Positions 20,422-31,690 of a stretch of DNA of 64,000 nt are shown piece by piece; within the stretch, counting starts at the first letter, position 1; the number at the start of each line of letters is the position of its first letter. The notes below the pieces were generated by a model. The model saw nothing but the letters and a program-made list of their open reading frames with translations. It was not told the origin of the DNA and searched no databases. Position numbers and translations under genes: made by a program. The stretch comes from Amborella trichopoda (Eukaryota > Streptophyta > Magnoliopsida > Amborellales > Amborellaceae): NCBI RefSeq assembly GCF_000471905.2, contig NW_006499563.1, positions 6,129,747-6,193,746 of the forward strand, written 5' to 3'.

Positions 20422-21430
20422 TCATGGATAACACTTTTTTACATATCGTACATTGATAGAGGGCATCGCCTGCTCTCCGTCAGGATGCGCTAGTATGTAG
20501 GCTCCGTTGGGCGATACCTTTTTTACTATAAAGGGGCTTTCCAACTTAGGCTCAAACTTCCTTTTACACCGGTTGTGCATAGCAATAGGCCTTTTGACAG
20601 CTAAAACTAGATCACCGTGGGTTAATGAGCGGACTTTGACAGACTTGTTGAAAGCCCTCTTCATTCTCCCTTGGTTGAGTTCAAGGCTTTGTTGAGCCTC
20701 TAACCTCTTTCCATTGAGTGAGTCCAATTCTTGATACCAGAGCTTAGCTCTCTCATATTCAGTTATTCCTTGGTGGATAGCCACTCGCAGTGAAGGGATT
20801 TGTATTTCTAGAGGTAAAACTGCTTCACCCGCATAGACCAGAGAATAAGGAGTGGAATTAGTAGAATTTCGGGTAGTAGTACGATAAGCCTGCAATGCTT
20901 CTGGAAGCTTCTCATGCTAGTTCTTCCTTGTTTTTGATACTGACTTTCTTAAGACATTGCACAGAGTCTTTTTGAAAGCCTCAGCTAATCCATTCACCTG
21001 AGGGTGATACATAATCGAGTACCTCCATTCGCAATCGGAATGATTAACTAACCGATCGATGTGATGACTCCTAAATTGCGGGCTGTTGTTAGAGAAGTAA
21101 TCTGTTGCAGCTAGGATAAAAATATGGCCCATCACAGAAGGAGGGTCAATAGGCTCTACAATGTCCATACCCCATTGTGAGAAGGGCCATGACACAATTG
21201 TAGGGTGTAAGGGCTTTGGAGGCTGGTGAACTAGGCTAGAATGTATTTGGCATACTTAGCACTTTTTAGCATAGCATAAGGAATCGTTATCATGGAAGGC
21301 CAATAGTATCCCAACCTGCATATTCGTTCATAGAGCTTAGGACCAGATTAGTGTAGCCCACAGATGCCTGAGTGGACTTCTTCTAACTCTTTAGTTGCTT
21401 CTTGGATATCGACGCATCTTGTCAAACGAC
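20422..21430 (-). pseudogene. Tat-lineage integrase with internal deletion
   Basis: From 21430 downward the minus strand shows a decayed zinc-binding part (EEVHSGICGLH, ICRLGYYWPSM). The start of the catalytic core at 21195 follows (FSQWGMDIVEPIDPPS, with the first catalytic Asp; ILAATDYFS). It then jumps to NNSPQFRSHHIDRLVNHSD and YHPQVNGLAEAFKKTLCN (third catalytic residue Glu). The stretch that normally holds the second Asp is missing between the TDYFS and NNSPQF segments. After a stop at 20914 the frame 20895-20422 gives the C-terminal part: TPYSLVYAGEAVLPLEI, GDLVLAVKRPI, KFEPKLESPFIVKKV, and NGAYILAHPDGE. The enzyme would insert element cDNA, but this copy cannot be active. Confidence 0.85.
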
Positions 21431-21477
21431 CGTTTGAAGAGAGCATATCCTTCGAGGAGGGTATACTTGGTGGACAT

Positions 21478-22239
21478 TCAACATATGCTATTGCGTTCGA
21501 CACGATCTTCCTGGAGCCTGCCATGTTTTAGGAAACTGGTGATGGGCTCTCTCCAATCTTCTACCTGCTCAATTTCTGCATACATTGGGTCAAAAAATTC
21601 TGGTCCTCGATTTTGACGCTTAGCTCCTTGGCTATGTGTTATTGCTTGTTCAGTTTTGATTACTTCTTTGACCGATAAAAGTGCTCCAAATGGATAAGGG
21701 AGACAGTCAAGGAAGATACTTCTCTCATCATCCGCATCGACCTCGGTTCTTAGATCGATGTGTCTCCATTTTGCCACCCAAATAAGCGTGGGTCCTGATG
21801 AGGACAATTGAATTTTTACGCTGAGTTTTGCAAGTGCATCAGCCTGCGAATTTAGCCTCCTGGGGATGTGACTCAGGGATATGTCTTCAAACAGTGCTAT
21901 ATATGATTTTATAGTATCGTGATAAGCCTTGAGAGTGTCTTTTCTCACATCATAGATCCCGTTGAGCTGCCGGATAACCAACTCAGAGTCGCCATAGATC
22001 TTAAGCTGCTCCAACTCGAGATCGAAGGCTATCTCGAGTCGGATTATAAGGGCTTGATATTCTGCCTCATTACGAGAACCGCCTTGAGCGAGAGAAAAAG
22101 AAAGTGGCAATACTGCTCCTCTCGGAGTCAGGAATACTACTCCATTGCCTCCTCGATCTGACTGGAAAGCTCCATAGAAGTATAATTCCCACACATTAAA
22201 CAACGTCAGCACAAAATACTTCTTCATCGGGGCGGTCAC
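21478..22239 (-). pseudogene. Archaeal-type RNase H (aRH) of a Tat element
   Basis: The open frame of 253 codons begins within the preceding RNase H end. Residues 17-125 form an RNase H fold as found in the second, archaeal-type RNase H of Tat elements: WELYFYGAFQSDRGG, GGSRNEAEYQALIIRLE, IYGDSELVIRQLNG, and HIPRRLNSQADALAKL. The family reads Asp in the first motif (FDGA), where this copy has Tyr. The Glu, second Asp and last Asp are present. The domain would remove RNA from RNA-DNA hybrids. The following segment to 21478 links to integrase. Its presence between RNase H and integrase is the main reason for the Tat assignment. Confidence 0.85.
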
Positions 22240-23479
22240 TTGATAAAGGAGATTCTACAGGCATGGGGTGTGCCACGAGAAAGTCAGCCAAGGCCTGGAC
22301 CTTGATGGCCTTCTGTGGGACATACATGATATCGAACTCCATTAGCAAAAATGCGCACTTAGCAATGCATCCTGACAACCATAGAAACTTTACACGATGA
22401 GCTTTTGATATAAGTTTTACTTCATGACCATGAAAGTAATGGCAATGTTTCTGTATTGTGAAGATCAAGACTAGACACATCTTTTCTAATGGGGGATAAT
22501 TCTTCTCGAGCCCATGCATCATGTGGCTGAGGTAATATAACGCAGTCTCTTTTCCCTCTTTATTGTTTTAGGCCAACAATGCACCGAGTGACTTGTCTAA
22601 AGCAGTCACATAGAGAATGAGGGGCTTTCCCAATGCTGGTGTAGAGAGTACTAGAGGGTTTAGTACGTAATGCGTGATGTCGTCAAGGGCTGCTTGACAT
22701 GCTTCATCCAAGATGAATGGTGTATCTTTCTTTAACAGGTGTGTAAAGGGTTTACAACGAACTGAGAGGTTTGAAATGAACCTGTGAATGTATACCAGTT
22801 TCCCTAGGAGGGATCGCAGTTCTCGAAGTGAAGCAGGTGACGGCATTTCTTGGATTGCCTTGATCTTAATTGGCTCAATTTCAAGTTCTCGATATCTAAC
22901 GATGAACCCCAAGAATTTTCCCGAACGTAGGCCAAAAGCGCATTTCAGCGAGTTTATTTTTAGCTGATGGAGATGCAAGCGCATGAACAACTTTCCAAGA
23001 TCTCTCATATGAGCATCCTTCTCTTTGGATATTACCACCAAGTCATCCACATAACATTCGACCTCTTTGTGCATCATGTCTCGGAAAATGGTCGTCATTG
23101 CTCTCTGGTATGTGGCGCATGCATTCTTTAATCCAAAAGGCATCATTGTCTAACAGAAGACCCCTTTCGGAGTTAAGAATGTTGTGGCATCTTCATCTTT
23201 GGGCGCCATCCATATCTGATTATACCAGAAGTATCCATCCATGAAGGAAAAGATTTGACAATGAGCAGTGGAGTCGATGAGCATCTTGATGAATGGCAAC
23301 AAGAAGTCATCCTTGAGACAAGTGGTATTCAAATCGCGAAAGTCAGTACAGACCCTGATTTGACCATTCTTCTTCTTGACCGAAACGACATTTGCTATCC
23401 ATTTCGGGTACTTGACTTCACGGATGAAACCTGCTTGTCTAAGTTTGGTTATTTCAGCAACTATCTTGTCACCCCCCAA
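22196..23479 (-). pseudogene. Tat-lineage reverse transcriptase and RNase H
   Basis: The frame 23479-23150 starts within RT: KLRQAGFIREVKYPKWIANVV, KKKNGQIRVCTDFRDLN, SFMDGYFWYNQI, TTFLTPKGVFC. After one stop, 23146-22568 continues with MPFGLKNACATYQRAM, the catalytic YVDDLVVIS, and the thumb (FLGFIV, RSLLGKLVYIHRFI). The RNase H follows over a stop at 22565 (LYVTALDKSLGALLA, then HMMHGLEKNYPPLEK and ADFLVAHPMP), ending at 22196. Apart from the two stops this is one of the better preserved pol stretches in the window. The N-terminal start of RT and the protease are missing at 23480, where unrelated DNA begins. Confidence 0.9.
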
Positions 23480-25489
23480 GTTTACTAAAATTCTTTATGT
23501 GTGACAGACTACTCTTACACGAGGAAAAATTTAAATTCCTACTTATATATATTGTACCAAAACAGATTTTTTTTTTCATTAATTAATTAAAATTTTGTAC
23601 AAAGCATACTCAGTACTGGTACCAACATGAAGGGTAGATATATACATTTCTTGATAGAACAAAAATTTCAATGGTGCATTTGAGCCCAAAGTTACAATGG
23701 GAAATTTAGTCATGACTATAATTTCTTCCAAAGCTGGTCCTGTTGCACTCGAACTATGAGACTGTAATTACCCTGAAAATATTTACCATTGTTTGTGAGT
23801 ATGGCTACTTAGTAAGTGATCATCATAGTCCTAAAAATAAGCATGGTTAGAAGATAAAAACAATTTCTTAAGAATGTAGATTAAAAACAACATGAGGCGG
23901 AGCATTGCGAGCAAAAACATTTATGAATAACAATTTCACTTTTCAGAAATGCACAGTTAAACATAATCCAAATGATTTAAATGCATATAATCATTATAAC
24001 AAACATGCGTCATTCAAAAGATTTCACAAAATACCCTACTGACGTCCCAAGTAGGTCACCTACATACTCCACCAACATCCTGGATGGGTCGACATAATCC
24101 CCCCAGGGCCAATCATATCTCACCGACGTACCAGATGAGTCCAAATAATCCTTACCAGCGTCACTGGATAGGTCGAAATAATCCCTGTAGGTCCGATCAT
24201 ACCTCACCGGTGTCCTGGATGAGTACAAATATCACACCAGAGTCCTGGATGGGCCCAAAATAATACCTACAGGTCCAATCGTGCCTCACCGGCATACCGG
24301 ATGAGTTCAAATACCCCACCAGCATTCTGGATGGGTCTAAATATACTTAAATTATCTCTGAATTTCTTTTAACCTCAAAAAGAATCAACATCATATATGC
24401 AAAGTATCAATGAAACCATTAATAGGAATTCGCTTGAAGCAAATTAAACAATCACTTTCATTGAAATATTTGTAAGTAACCAGTCAAATATTTTGGCAAT
24501 AACTTCTGAAAGGTAGTAGTTCTAAAGGGCAATCTTGAAATCTAACATGACAACAGTCTAGTATCAATAGAAGAACCCTTATGGGAATCCAAAATTAAAT
24601 ACGGAATAATCGCAATTTATTGAAATGCCAATTTGCAATTAATCATTTCACAGGCAATGCTACAATCAAGTGCATAAATATCAGTTTTTCGAATAATGAG
24701 GAAGTCATTTGCATATGCATTTTATAATATCTAAATATTCAGAAATAGTAGAAGGAAATTTCACAATTTTACTAAAAATATTATTTTTCAAGGCATTGAG
24801 GTCACTTACTCATAAAACTTATACATTAAAGCTGATGGACTAAAATATTACTATTTTAAAACCAAACTATTTTTCAGGAGGATGATGTCACTTACTGTTG
24901 CTCATCAGATTTGATTCATCTGAACCATATCTAGGTATGGACCTTCAAAATGGACTAAGAGATTCAAGTCCTAGAGTCCTAAATATACACCAAATTGAAT
25001 GACGAATATCCAACCCTTTATCAGGCATAATTAAGAAAATTCCATATTATTTAGAGAGAAGGGTTTCACGCATAGGCTCCAAATTTTTAAAAGAGAAAAC
25101 TATAACCACTTATCTATACTTTACTTTGTACGTCTACTGCTCTCACCTTTTTATATTCTTTGGAGGAACTAACCTTTGTCGGATGGTCAAGCCCCTTGAA
25201 ATTGCTGACTACATGGTAGAAATAAAAACTATATAAGCGAAGGAAGACCTCATTACTAGGCTGTCAAAAAGGAATGGTTGGAAAAAGGATCAAACTCCAA
25301 GATAAACAGCAAAGGGTCCATGACATGGGACTCCTATTTGTAGGCTCATATCAAGGAGGCGAGGCTCAAAGTGGCAGACGTGAAGCTTGTGGGAGTACGA
25401 GAGAAGAGCTAATGGCTGAGTTAGGGGCCTTGAGGACTATGTTATGGGATTGATAGAGAGATGTGAGCTTTGTTGTGATATTCGTTCTT
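23480..25489. other. AT-rich region, probably LTR-like; no gene
   Basis: No protein domain is recognised on either strand. A tandem repeat stands at 24035-24345. The sharp edge at 23480 against RT code (TGTGTGACAGACTAC on the plus strand shortly after) suggests a separate insertion, possibly a solo LTR, but its other end was not found. Confidence 0.4.
24035..24345 (-). repeat. Tandem repeat with CCTGGATGGGTC core
   Basis: About six units of 50-60 bp contain CCTGGATGGGTC or CCGGATGAGTTC next to AAATAAT and CTCACCGGCGT-type sequence. It looks like the internal repeats of plant LTRs. The minus-strand ORF 24228-24010 is a by-product. Confidence 0.65.
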
Positions 25490-26153
25490 GCAGAAAAGCT
25501 TGGAGTGGCTCTGCTTTGTCTTCTAGCCTGTAACCATCTTCTTCCTCGTCAGATGAATTAAAGCTAACTCTCCAAGTGGTTTCAGTACTTCTCCATGAGG
25601 AGTTCCTTCCTTTTGTTGGTTTGCTTCTTCCACATGGGACAAGCATTTGTTTTGGCCTGTAACTGTCCTCTTACTCTCAGATGCAAGAACAAAAGCACAA
25701 GTTTTTGGTTTGTAACCATCCTCTTATCATCAGATGCTAGAGACTTGTAACTTCCCTAGCAATGGGTTCTTGTAACTTGTAACTCATTTTTACTTCAATG
25801 AAATAAAAAGAGTTATCATTTTGGGTTGGACTATCTAGATTGTTTTCACGTTGACTCCTTTTCTTTTGAATATACATCATTGATAATACTTCTTTAGGTA
25901 TCGCCCGTTGATTGGGGGACATTGCCTCCTCCCCATCCGGATGTGCTAACATGTAGGCCCCGTTAAGTGAGACATTTTTTACTGTAAAGGGACCTTACCA
26001 CTTAGGCTCAAACTTCCCTTTGCACCGGCTCTACATGATAATAGGTCTCTTGACAACTAAGGCTAGATCACCATGAGTGAATGAGTGGATCATGACAAAC
26101 TTATCAAAAGTCTTCTTTATTCTCCCTTGGTTGAGTTCAAGGTTAGGCTGACT
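25490..26153 (-). pseudogene. Tat integrase C-terminus and 3' region, second copy
   Basis: From 26153 down, the minus strand repeats the end of the integrase at 20680-20422 with changes: LELNQGRIKKTFDKF, THGDLALVVKRPI, KGKFEPKW, NGAYMLAHPDGEEA. The 3' region follows to about 25490 with the same landmarks as 20421-20104. A stop replaces the codon after PIIM. The upstream part of integrase is missing because the chromovirus LTR begins at 26154. Two minus-strand copies with the same 3' end suggest two insertions, or a duplication. Confidence 0.75.
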
Positions 26154-29100
26154 CCTCATGCATGTCCTTTAGTTTTGCATGAATGAAACTTGTCCCATGC
26201 TGCCCTTTTTCCTCTTTTATTAATAGATGCCTTCCCATCCATCTCAAGACCTTTGTCCCTCGCTCTCTCTCGCACGTTTTAATCTCTCTCCCTCTCTAAA
26301 AGACTTAGAGCCTCAAACTTTGGAAGCTTCACCTTTGAGGAGGAGCTTGGTGGAGGGTAAACTTGGAGTTCTTGTGAGGTAAGTGGATCTCTACCCCCTT
26401 GCACCAAGTTGTATGAGGCATGAATTAAAGCATGAATAAAGTTAAATGGTGAATGAGTTGAAGCATGATTTTGGGCATACGATTGCATAGGAATTTTGTT
26501 ATAGGAATGGAGTTGTATGAGTGTTGTTGTGCACTATTTTTTGAGGAATTTAGTCCTTCTTTGTGTATCATGCTATGTACTGCTGTGATATCAATTGAGT
26601 CTAAAAATTAGTGGATTGTTGCTCTTGTGAGCCCAATTTATAATGGTTTTTGTCTCATGTTGTTAACTTGCATAATTTATAAGTTGCAGAGTGATCCTTG
26701 ATGCATGCCATGGGTAGATTGTGAAAATCTATAGACTATTCATATTTTTGTAACACCTGGTTGACCCATAAAATGATCTCAGAATTGCCTCAAATTACTA
26801 CCATTGGAAAGATCTCTGAGTCTAGTTTCATTGTAATGCTTATGTCCATACGATATTATAGATAGATTGGAGGATATGATGTGAAATGTGGATGCACGTC
26901 ACTGTTAGTATACTATTACAATTTCCAGAAATGTTACTTCTGTTGTACTAAGACTTTGCCTGACTTATTGAAGTCCAAATGCCACGAAACTACTGCCATT
27001 GGAAAGATATAAAAGTGTAGTAAAAATTTTTTGTGTGGGCCCTGTCGAAATTCCTTGTGAAAAAGAAGATATGTTATGGGTCGATCACTGTTTGACTATT
27101 TTTTTGGATTTTGCATCAATCCTGTTGTGATTAAGGGTTTTCACCAACCAAACGAAATCCATTTTCTATCAAACCATAGCCTTTTGCAAGATATCGGAGT
27201 AGGTTAATACTTTCATGAAGAAAATATTTCGAAATTGTCTTTAGATTGAAAGTTAGCTTCTTTTTATGAAGGTGTGTCATTGTGGATAGTTTTAGCAAAA
27301 GCACCGATTTAATGCCTCTGTTGTCACTGAATTTGACTAACAAAAAGGCATCAATTTTAACCCAAGCCCTGGCCATTGGAACCGGTTATGAGTCATATTT
27401 AATTCACAAGTTGAGTACTTTTCAAGTTTCCTCGATTTTGACACATGGGTGGAATTTCAAAGACATGTCAATTCTTTCACAGCACAACAGATTTCAGACT
27501 AGTGTCTCTGTTCTTGAGTTCCTTTGAAGTGGCAAATAAGGTCCGATTTCACTCAAACCACCTCTAATTGAAAGATAGTTGTGTCTAACATAAAATTGAT
27601 TTTCAAACTATCTTCAAATTCCAAATAAAATAAAAGTCTTGCTTTGACTTGGATGTCAGAGCCTAAATTTTTAGAAAGTGTGACATCGATACTCTGACTA
27701 CTGTTATATGAACTCTGATTCTGTTATATGAACTCTGATTATGTCATAAGAACTTTGATTCTATTATAGGAACTCTGATTCTATTATATGAAGTCTGATT
27801 CAGTTATAAGAAGTCTGATTCTGTTATAAGAAGTCTGATTCTGTTATAAGAAGTCTGATTCTGTTATAAGAACTCTGATTCTGTTATGTGAACTCTGATT
27901 CTGTTATAAGAACTCTGGTTCTGCTATATGAACTATGATTCTGTTATATAAAATCTGATTATGTTATAAGAACTTTGATTCTATTATATGAACTCTGATT
28001 CTATTATATGAACTCTGATTCTGTTATAAGAACTCTCATTCTGTTATGAGAACTCTGATTCTGTGTTATGAACTCTTATTCTGTTATAAGAACTCTGATT
28101 TTGTTATATGAACTTTGATTCTGTTATAAGAATTATGATTCTGTTATAAGAACTCTAATTTTGTTATATGAATTTTGATTCTGTTATAAGAACTCTTATT
28201 CTGTTCTCTGAACTCAGATTCTGTTATATGAGCTCTGATTCTGTTATATGGACTCTGATTTTGACCACTACACAATGCATCCTCCATTGGTAGTGTGCCC
28301 TTTTATTCTGACGTGTGAGCATGGACTTGCCGTACAATGATATATATGTGATATTCTGTCAGACTCTGTAAGTGTGAGCAAGGATTTGCCGCACGTTAAC
28401 ATGCGAGCATGGACTTCCCACATGATCCTTCCCTGACTCCCGATGATAGGTAGGAAGTTAGGCTTGATTGTACTTGGGAGGGTCGCACCCCCAAAGATTT
28501 CTGGGCATTATCCATCGGGACCCTTTTGGTAGTGTAACGTCCTCTAGTGGTGAGAGAGTAAGAGAGCAGTGTCTTGTAAGGCCTCAGCCTATAAAAAACC
28601 CCAAAACATGCTGGAGACTGTGTGTGTTTGTGTGCATGTGTGTGAAGACAATACAAAGTGACGTTTCCTTGTCGTTGTCTTCCCCTTGAGTGATGGCAAA
28701 AGTCCTAAGCAATAGGATTGGCTTGGCCTAATGAATAGGGCTTCTACTTCAGGAGTAGCTTGTTTATGTTCTACTTATTCGAATTCTTTATTTTGAATGA
28801 ACATCTGAATGTATCTGTACGACACGTATATATACTCTGATGTGTGACCACATTCTATGAAAAAAATGTGAATTCTGACAAAGCATGGACATGTAATTAT
28901 GTACTTACTGATAGTCCGGAATGTAAGGGCAGTGACCTACTTACTGAGCTTATTGCCCACTTCGTTGACTTCATCCATGTATAGAACTAGTACCTGATCG
29001 TGTGTGGAGAGTGGCAGACTGGTGATAGTAGGTGTTTGGAGTTCAAACCGGCTCAAGACTCTCTTCTTGACTTTGTAGGTGCCTGGTGGTGTAGCCACGT

Positions 29101-29384
29101 GTCGTTCTTTTGATGCAATATTTTTTAGATGAATATAAGGCTTGTAAGCCTCAAAATTTATTCTAAAGACATTTTGGGGATGAATGAAGCTAACGGTTTA
29201 AATTTATTCAGTTTTTCGTTTCTTGATGTATGAGTTTTATCTTCCTTCATGGTCTGCTTTGATTCCGTCATTTTAATACGTGTTGATGCCACTCCCACCT
29301 GAGTGACGTACGCGACCTCTGTGTTCGCGATCCCGAGCTCTGTCACCCTCCGTTATGGGACGATAGGGAGCGGGATAATAGGAG
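26154..29384 (+). repeat. 5' LTR of the chromovirus, 5'-truncated
   Basis: It matches the 3' LTR from 33862 on, starting at CTCATGCATGTCCTTTAG. About 500 bp of the LTR start, including the GCCGGTTG repeat, are lost at the junction with the Tat fragment at 26153. It ends before GGAGTTATAG, a decayed form of the TTGTGACA end seen at 37077 and 60307. Confidence 0.85.
27690..28262 (+). repeat. 20-bp tandem repeat in the 5' LTR (about 28 units)
   Basis: The unit is CTGTTATAAGAACTCTGATT with substitutions such as TATATG for TATAAG. Spacing is almost perfectly 20 bp. The 3' LTR (35405-35965) and the LTR at 57291-59788 (58335-58660) hold the same array at the same place. Confidence 0.95.
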
Positions 29385-29387
29385 TTA

Positions 29388-29399
29388 TAGTATCAGAGC
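29388..29399 (+). other. Primer-binding site (initiator-Met type)
   Basis: TAGTATCAGAGC differs by one base from TGGTATCAGAGC, the known site for plant initiator tRNA-Met. The third chromovirus has the unaltered form at 60312. Confidence 0.85.
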
Positions 29400-29500
29400 A
29401 GCTAGAATAGGATTCTTGGCTTAGAGAGTCTTAGAAGTGTCTTTAGAATGGTTTGGATAGATTAGTAACTAGTATCTAGGTGTCCCTAACTTAAGACAAG

Positions 29501-29975
29501 ATGTTGAGAACTCATGCCAGCGGTTCAAGTGTAGGAAATGGGAACCTTGAGGCCTTCGAAGAGACTATTAGGATGCTCAGGACTGTGAACCAAGTTATGG
29601 AAGATTACGAAGAATTCCGATTAAGAATAGAAAGTTGGCAAAGGCCCTTAGCATCTGGATGTTTTTGGAGGAAGGTTTGGATGCCCCCTAGGAGAGGTTT
29701 TAAGCATAGGGCTCAATAGGGTGTCGTAAAGACCCAAAAGACTCCCCGAGGTAAGTTGCAAGAAAATCAGTGCCCGACATGCACATACTGTGGCAGGACC
29801 AACCACTCCATGGCAGAGTACCGTAAGAAGATGAAAGCATGTTATCGATGTGGTAGGCCTGGCCACCTGATTAAGAAATGCCCCATGATAGAGCTTGAAA
29901 ATCAACCAGAGACTCAAGGACTAGAAACTCCACTAATGGAACCAAGAACTAAGGTGTCTACCTCAAAGCTCCAAG
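29501..29975 (+). pseudogene. gag of the chromovirus, internally deleted
   Basis: The ATG at 29501 starts MLRTHASGSSVGNGN, similar to MSRARNRNASSSNDN in the copy at 60422. After about 45 codons most of the capsid region is missing (no GGVEKAERW or EFIEL stretch as at 60620-60870). The frame then reaches the nucleocapsid part in another frame from 29756: CPTCTYCGRTNHSMAEY, then the CCHC knuckle CYRCGRPGHLIKKC at 29840-29881 with all four ligands. A stop at 29717 separates the two parts. The knuckle would bind element RNA. The deletion removes the particle-forming core. Confidence 0.8.
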
Positions 29976-31690
29976 GTAAGCTCTTTGTTTGTGGTAAAGG
30001 AGCTGGAACTTTAAGTGGTCACGGATCTTCTTACTCTTTTGTTGCACCACACTTGACATGCCATATAAATGTTAGACCCTCACTTCTTGATTAGAAACCA
30101 ATAGTATGCACACCATGGGGGAAATCTATAAAAACAGTTATTTATGTATAAATCATGTGGAGTCTTACTTGGAGGATGTATTCTGCCTATAGATTTGATA
30201 TGGTTAGATATCCAAGCCTTTGATGTTATTTTGGGCATGGATTGGCTATCCACGCACCATGCTACTGTAGATTGTCATGATAAGACTGTAACCCTTAGAC
30301 ATTCAAACCAGCTTGAGTTAGACTTTATTGGCATCAAGGATGTTTCCCCTCTACATTTTATTTCAGCTATTCGGGCTTCCCGTTTATTGGCTAGAAAGTG
30401 TGTTAGGAACCTAGCTTACGTAGTGGAGAATCGGGTTGACCAGTCTAAATTAGACGAAATACAGGTGGTGAGAGAATATCCAGTGGTCTTTCCTAAAGAG
30501 TTAACCTCTCTACCCCCAATCAGAGAAATTGAAATTGAGACAGATGCGGTCCCTAGTGCTGCTCCCATCTCCAAAGCCCCTTATAGGATAGTTCTAATTG
30601 ATCTGAAGGACTTAAAAGAAAAATTACCCGAGTTTTTGGAGAAGGGATTTATTCAACCTAGTGTGTCACCTTGGGTTGCTCCTGTTCTGTTTGTTAAAAA
30701 AAAAGACGGGTCTTTGAGGTTATGTATAGACTATCGACAGCTCAACTAGGTTACTATGAAGAATAAGTACCCCTTGTCAAGAATAGATGATCTCTTCGAC
30801 CAACTCCAAGGGGCCCAAGTATTTTTCAAGGTTGACCTTCGGTCAAGTTACCATCAGCTGTGAGTTAAGGAGGAAGATGTCCCTAAGACTGCATTCAGAA
30901 CTCGTTATGGTCATTACGAATTTTCAGTAATGTCGTTTGGACTAACTAATGCCTCGGCTATTTTTATGGATTTGATGAACATGGTTTTTTAGACCCTTCC
31001 TGGATGACTTTGTAGTAGTCTTTACATATGAAATCTTGGTAAACTCAAGAAATCAAGAAGAGCATGCACGCCATTTAAGGATGGTTTTCCAGACACTGAA
31101 GACAGAAAGGTTATATGTCAAGTTGGGGAAAAGCGAGTTTTGTTTTCAAAGCATGGCCTTTCTCAGACATGTTGTTTCTAAGGACGGGGTCGCAGTTGAC
31201 CCTTGTAAGATTGAAGTCATGATTAAGTGGGGAAGGCCAACAAATGTGACGGAAGCCTGTAGTTTTCTGGGTTTGGTAGGATACTATAGGCGCTTTGTAG
31301 AAGGTTTCTCTAGGATAACACTTCCCTTGACTCGCCTAACCCATAAGGAGGTGAAATTTGTTTGGTCAGATGATTGTGAGAAGAGTTTTCAACAATTAAA
31401 GAATGGATTGACTATTGCCCCAATACTGACCTTGCCCGAAGCAAACGAAGGCTCTTTGGTCTACACTAATGCTTCCCATAAGGGATTGGGACGTGTGTTA
31501 ATGCAGCATGGGGAAGTTATAGCTTATGCCTCTCGAAAATTAATGCCACATAAGCAAAATTACCCAACTCATGAGCTAGAGCTCGCGACTGTGGTATTTT
31601 CCCTTAAAGGTCTAGAGACATTATCTCTATCGAACCCAGTTCAAGATATTCATAGATCATAAGAGCCTCAAGTATTTATTTTCTCAAAAG
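29976..31690 (+). pseudogene. Chromovirus protease, reverse transcriptase and RNase H
   Basis: The protease begins at about 29976 (GKLFVCGKGAGTLSGHGSS; G-H-G in place of the D-S-G core), with [15 protein letters not shown] at 30234. RT follows: [36 protein letters not shown] (stop at 30748), [30 protein letters not shown]. In the catalytic region the family reads Y/F-x-D-D but this copy has FTYEIL, so both Asp are lost; a frameshift lies just before. From 31036 the thumb and RNase H continue (FLGLVGYYRRFVEGFS, then YTNASHKGLGRVL with N for the first Asp), ending near 31690 after another frame change. Closest relatives here are 1475-2298 and 61430-62620. Confidence 0.9.

Noticed and set aside
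23480..23560. Possible LTR edge TGTGTGACAGACTAC
   Set aside because: No partner edge, primer-binding site or duplication found, so not called as an element.
27690..28262. CRISPR-like regular 20-bp repeats
   Set aside because: No unique spacers between repeats, plant LTR context, and the same array in other LTRs.
28396..28656. Minus-strand LTR frame (HTHAHKHTQS, also near 36158-36361)
   Set aside because: Conserved only as LTR DNA; frames differ between the two LTRs.
29388..29399. Possible tRNA-Met gene remnant
   Set aside because: Only the 12-base primer-binding core is present; no cloverleaf arms around it.
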